Origin: Cyanobacteria bacterium UBA11370
GTDB taxonomy: Bacteria > Cyanobacteriota > Cyanobacteriia > Cyanobacteriales > Coleofasciculaceae
Direction of reading: 5' to 3'
Assembly (NCBI GenBank): GCA_003486645.1
Contig: DNGI01000387.1
Location: 1-17,022, forward strand
DNA: 17,022 nucleotides
Below, piece by piece: positions 13,807-17,022 of the stretch. The notes under the pieces are model-generated. The model did no database searches. It was not told the origin of the DNA and saw only the letters and a list, made by a program, of their open reading frames with translations. The translations under genes and the position numbers were made by a program. Positions within the stretch are counted from its first letter, which is position 1. Every line of letters begins with the position of its first letter.

Positions 13807-13824
13807 TGTAGGTAGTTCACTACC
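13640..13824 (+). ncRNA. putative omega RNA / right end of the tnpB element
   Basis: In related elements the guide RNA overlaps the tnpB 3' end and continues into the flank. Here a hairpin CCTACACTA (13781-13789) with TAGTGTAGG (13804-13812), continued by AGTCG-CTT-CGACT with one bulged T13790, covers the stop codon. Then GGTAG-TTCA-CTACC (13811-13824) follows. The guide would be the flank just past the right end. The 5' limit is a guess. Confidence 0.45.
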
Positions 13825-14043
13825 TCTAGAGTTAACTTGCCCTTATCTCAATTCTCAACCAGTAATTTAAAAGCACAGGCAGATTAGCTATTACCCCTAG
13901 AGGTTCTGGAACCCATCCATCGTTTGTAGGAACAGGGCAAGACTAAGGACTTAGATTTGTAAAGATTAATTCCATCAGTCAAAATTTATTATCCGGAAAA
14001 GGAACCCCATTGTGCTGAAGTAATCTACACAAGGAGGCAAATT

Positions 14044-14430
14044 ATGAAACGCGGAATACTTATTGCGATCGCTTGTGTTATGGCGCTGGTACTTACCCTA
14101 GGCTGTAGTACAGTTGAAGCCCAAGATGATTTATCCTCACCCCCATCTGCTGAAATCCTTAATACCGCAACTGTACCAATTCTCAGGAGTGATGACTGTA
14201 TTCCCATTCCACGAGCTATATCAAGGGGGGAGCAAGTCTATGCAGTATATCGTAGCGCTAAACCACTAGAAAGACCCCTATATACTACACAAGTGAGAGG
14301 AAGTGGTGCTTGCCAGCGTAAGTGTAAGGCAAATAATGGTGAATGCGGCGAGTGTTCAGTGCTGAATAATAACCGATGGCAGACTGGACAGTTTGAGGGG
14401 GGTCAATGCAAACCCTGTAGTCCAGGCTAA
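14044..14430 (+). CDS. small Cys-rich exported protein or lipoprotein, unknown function
   Basis: A 128-residue protein that I do not recognise. The N-terminus MKRGILIAIACVMALVLTLGC is a signal sequence; TLGC at 18-21 is a weak lipobox, and VEA-Q at 24-27 would fit signal peptidase I. The mature part has C57, then a C-terminal cluster of cysteines in QRKCKANNGECGECSVLNN and GGQCKPC, suggesting disulphides or metal binding outside the cytoplasm. A strong AAGGAGG (14030-14036) lies 7 bases upstream. The 237-base spacer after tnpB holds no gene. It stands alone, 180 bases before the TPS-type surface protein and in the same direction. A HIP1 octamer (14065-14072) falls in the signal-peptide codons. 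Confidence 0.65.
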   Translation: MKRGILIAIACVMALVLTLGCSTVEAQDDLSSPPSAEILNTATVPILRSDDCIPIPRAISRGEQVYAVYRSAKPLERPLYTTQVRGSGACQRKCKANNGECGECSVLNNNRWQTGQFEGGQCKPCSPG

Positions 14431-14531
14431 ATGAGCGATACATTAGGTTAAGAGAGAATAACAGCATACAGAATGCAGGAGTTAGAGAAGTTTAGAATGT
14501 GTACCTTCGTCAAAAATCTTCCTTCTTTGAG

Positions 14532-14561
14532 CCTAAACTCTTGAACTCCTAAACTCTTGAA
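14532..14561 (+). repeat. direct repeat upstream of the TPS protein
   Basis: CCTAAACTCTTGAA occurs exactly at 14532-14545 and 14548-14561, a 16-base period. It lies about 50 bases before the downstream start and could be part of its leader; no function is evident. Confidence 0.6.
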
Positions 14562-14609
14562 TTTCTACTTTCTTCTCGTTCTTGCTCATTTAGTATTGAC
14601 AGCTTGTTT

Positions 14610-16982
14610 ATGAAACGGCAAATTCAACCCTGGTGCATTATTAGCGGACTTTCTTTGTGTTACTTCACGATAAGTCCTCCCTCTTTTGCTCAATCTATTA
14701 TCATAGATGGAACAACAAACACTTTTCTAAGAAACTGTTCTAGCCGTTGCATTATCACAGGGACAGATAGAGGAGGAAGCAACTTATTTCACAGTTTTTC
14801 TAAATTTAATGTTGATGCAAATACAAGAGTTTTATTCCAAGATCCTGGGGTAGAAAACATTATCAGTCGGGTGACAGGAACGACCCGTTCTCACATCCGG
14901 GGAACCCTTGGGGTCAGGGGAGGAGATGCAAATTTGTTCTTAATCAATCCGAATGGAATTATCTTTGGTCCCAAGGCTCAGTTGGATGTTGAAGGCTCAT
15001 TTGTAGCAAGTACGGCAAGTAGTCTGGTCTTTGCTGATGGTCATCAATTTAGTGCAACAAACCCTGAAGCACCACCCTTACTAACTATCAGTGTACCCAT
15101 CGGGTTGCAATTTGGAGCAACGGCTGCCTCAATTCAGGTTCAAAACTCTAGTCTAGAGGTATTAAGTGGTAAAACCTTAGCGCTTGTAGGTGGCAATGTT
15201 GAGTTAAGGGGAGGCCAACTGATAGCGCCAGCAGGACAAATTGAGATCGGGGGTGTTGGGGCTAATAGTTTTGTTAGCCTTGGCAACGATTTAAGATTAG
15301 GATATGAGGCGGTGGAAAACTTCCAAGATATTCTGTTATCCCAAGGATTTGTTATTAACACGGATGGTGACAAAGGTGGAGCAATCCAATTGCAGGGTAG
15401 ACGAATTGAAATGACGGAAAGTTCAGATGTCGCCGGGTCTACCTCTGAAGCAAAAAAAGGTGAAACTCTAAGGATCTATGGTTCAGAATCTGTTGAAATG
15501 AGTGACAATAGCTCTGTATCTACAGGAAATGAGATTGGAAGCCTTGGAGATGTGGGTGATATTGTTATTAAAACAAGGCGTTTAGTGGTTAGCGATGCCT
15601 CATCCATTAGAGCCACAACGAATGGTAGTGGAAATGGAGGTAATTTAACAATAGAAGCGGGTGAATCTGTGGAGATAAATGGGGAAGGGAGGCTGACTCA
15701 ATTATCGACTCAGACGTTTGGGAGTGGGAGGGGTGGAACGTTGGAAATTAAGACACCAAGGTTGATAATCCGTGATGGGGGTCAGATATCAGCTTCTACC
15801 TTGAGTACAGACGAGGGGGGTGGGGGTACTGTGATTGTTAATGCCTCTGAAGTGGAAGTGAGTGGGACTGGTGGAATGGGAAATAATGAATTTCCTAGTG
15901 GGTTGTTTGCTCAAAGCAAAGATCCAGGAACTACAGGTAATGGTGGTAACTTAAGAATTAACACAGAACACTTAGTGATCCGAGATGGAGCAACAGTCTC
16001 AGTAGCTGCTATTGATGGTAGCCTAGGTCAAGCCGGAACCTTAGATATTACTGCTTCTTCCATTATTCTAGATAATAAAGGAGAACTGAGAGCAACAACG
16101 GCATCTGGCGATGGCGGGGATATCAATTTAGAGGATGTAGATGTATTATTCTTAAACCGCAACAGCCAAATATCGGCTACCGCAGGTACAGCTATGGCTC
16201 CAGGCGATGGGGGTAACATTACGATTGATGCTGGTTCTATCGTGGCTATTCCTAATCAAAATAGCGATATTACGGCGAATGCGTTTGGTGGACGGGGTGG
16301 GAGAATTACCATCACCACTCAAAATCTCATCGGGATAGCACCTCTGACACGAGAAGAATTACAAATGCGGTTGGGTACAGACGATCCCGCCAAACTCGAT
16401 CCCCAGAGATTACCCAGTAATGATATTACCGCGATTTCCCAAACCAATCCCCAACTCAGCGGTCAAGTCACAATCCAAACCCCAGAGGTTGATCCCAGTC
16501 GAGGATTAACGAAACTTCCTGGAGAACCTGTTGACTCGACTCGACTCATTGCTCAAGGGTGTTCATCAGGTGGTACAGTGGCAGGGAGTCCGAATCGATT
16601 TGTGGTGACTGGACGGGGAGGGTTGCCCACTAGACCGGATGATTTACTGACTCCTGATATTGTGATCGAGGATTTGGGTATCCGGACAACGAGTACAGTA
16701 CAGCAACCGTTTTCTACCACTTCTATGGTCAATGAGGGGGAGAAGGGGAGAGACGGAGATGGGGAGATTTTAACGGATGGGTTATTTCTGCCAGTCGAGT
16801 CTAGGGTGAAAAATCATGCTGATACTGGTATTTCTCCTGCTGTCACTCGTCCACGCCATGCCATTGTAGAAGCGCAGGGTTGGGTTGTTTTGCCTGATGG
16901 ACAGGTGATTCTGACTGCTGAGGTTCCCAGTGTAACGCCTCATGGAAGTTGGCAGAAAGCAGCGAGTTGTTCGGGTTCTTAG
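14610..16982 (+). CDS. two-partner secretion (filamentous haemagglutinin N-terminal domain) surface protein
   Basis: A 790-residue TpsA-like exoprotein from ATG 14610 (a TTG two codons earlier is also open). The N-terminus is a signal peptide ending near SFAQS at residue 28. The TPS domain follows at about 30-150, with the conserved NPNGIIFGPKAQLDV, which directs export through a TpsB outer-membrane pore. Residues 150-600 are beta-helix-like repeats rich in G, N and short hydrophobic strands (GNGGNLTIEAGESVEI and similar). The C-terminal part (QGCSSGG...RFVVTGRGGLPTRPDDLLTPD) matches cyanobacterial members. These proteins act in adhesion or on the cell surface. No tpsB is in view. A purine-rich STRR tract codes for NEGEKGRDGDGEI near residues 707-719. 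No Shine-Dalgarno sequence is clear. Confidence 0.9.
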   Translation: MKRQIQPWCIISGLSLCYFTISPPSFAQSIIIDGTTNTFLRNCSSRCIITGTDRGGSNLFHSFSKFNVDANTRVLFQDPGVENIISRVTGTTRSHIRGTLGVRGGDANLFLINPNGIIFGPKAQLDVEGSFVASTASSLVFADGHQFSATNPEAPPLLTISVPIGLQFGATAASIQVQNSSLEVLSGKTLALVGGNVELRGGQLIAPAGQIEIGGVGANSFVSLGNDLRLGYEAVENFQDILLSQGFVINTDGDKGGAIQLQGRRIEMTESSDVAGSTSEAKKGETLRIYGSESVEMSDNSSVSTGNEIGSLGDVGDIVIKTRRLVVSDASSIRATTNGSGNGGNLTIEAGESVEINGEGRLTQLSTQTFGSGRGGTLEIKTPRLIIRDGGQISASTLSTDEGGGGTVIVNASEVEVSGTGGMGNNEFPSGLFAQSKDPGTTGNGGNLRINTEHLVIRDGATVSVAAIDGSLGQAGTLDITASSIILDNKGELRATTASGDGGDINLEDVDVLFLNRNSQISATAGTAMAPGDGGNITIDAGSIVAIPNQNSDITANAFGGRGGRITITTQNLIGIAPLTREELQMRLGTDDPAKLDPQRLPSNDITAISQTNPQLSGQVTIQTPEVDPSRGLTKLPGEPVDSTRLIAQGCSSGGTVAGSPNRFVVTGRGGLPTRPDDLLTPDIVIEDLGIRTTSTVQQPFSTTSMVNEGEKGRDGDGEILTDGLFLPVESRVKNHADTGISPAVTRPRHAIVEAQGWVVLPDGQVILTAEVPSVTPHGSWQKAASCSGS
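16734..16768 (+). repeat. STRR-type purine tract inside the TPS gene
   Basis: Thirty-five bases of GAGGGGG, GGGGAGA and GGGGAGAT units, the same family as the tract at 10435, read in frame as a charged glycine-rich linker in the C-terminal region. The flanking frame is intact. Confidence 0.7.
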
Positions 16983-17000
16983 TTGTTGTGATTTTAATTA

Positions 17001-17022
17001 AGGGAGAGGGGGAGAGGGGGAG
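17001..17022. repeat. G-rich STRR tract at the window edge
   Basis: GGGAGAGGGGGAGAGGGGGAG starts 18 bases after the TPS gene stop and runs off the window. It is the same repeat family as the other G-rich tracts. Confidence 0.75.

Larger units (their letters stand above)
12368..13824 (+). mobile_element. IS605-group element with tnpB only (IS1341 type)
   Basis: A tnpB gene flanked by strong terminal hairpins: left-end stem-loops at 12370-12431 and 12442-12466, and right-end hairpins at 13781-13812 and 13811-13824. No tnpA (Y1 transposase) is present, so movement would depend on TnpA from elsewhere. Exact ends are not certain because such elements make no target duplication and have no terminal inverted repeats. 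It separates the kinase from the next genes. Confidence 0.75.

Noticed and set aside
14596..14601. TTGACA, a perfect -35 box
   Set aside because: It ends only 8 bases before the TPS start codon, leaving no room for a -10 box or leader.

Overview
The window is cyanobacterial, most likely from a filamentous species. It carries ten HIP1 octamers (GCGATCGC), several heptamer/octamer tandem tracts of the STRR type, a DevC/DevA exporter pair, a cyanobacterial-type histidine kinase, a standalone IS605-group tnpB and a two-partner-secretion (filamentous haemagglutinin type) surface protein.

Layout. (1) 1-1961: a C-rich repeat tract, then devC and devA, an ABC exporter permease and ATPase. (2) 1962-2472: intergenic hairpins and a 5'-truncated isoprenylcysteine-methyltransferase-like fragment. 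(3) 2487-9999: a tandem gene-cassette array built on four complete and one broken integron attC-like site, with no integrase in view. Its cassettes are a divergent HxlR regulator/azoreductase pair, a vapB-vapC toxin-antitoxin pair, a very large 4.9-kb cassette with a dynamin-like GTPase, an RdcB-like protein and a patatin-like phospholipase, and a second vapB cassette in which most of vapC is deleted. (4) 10012-10710: a small membrane protein, then G-rich and AACAACC tandem repeats. (5) 10711-12333: a histidine kinase with a poorly conserved ATP-binding domain. (6) about 12368-13824: an IS605-group tnpB element with terminal hairpins. (7) 14044-17022: a small Cys-rich exported protein and a TPS-type surface protein carrying an STRR tract inside its coding sequence.

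The main discovery is the cassette array. All four complete sites share one geometry: R'' box, 5-6 nt spacer, 3 paired bases, one unpaired G, 6 bp (one or two mismatches in two sites), one unpaired A, paired bases, variable loop, mirrored half, 6 nt, GTTRRRY-like box. For each cassette the bases just after the upstream cut point are complementary to the R'' box of its own site, as expected if it once circularised. I read it as a cluster of attC sites lacking an integrase (CALIN type). Its cargo (stress sensing, toxin-antitoxin, GTPase plus phospholipase) looks like stabilisation and defence functions. The GTPase-RdcB-patatin operon, behind two palindromes, is the best candidate for an undescribed system; its function is inferred, not shown.
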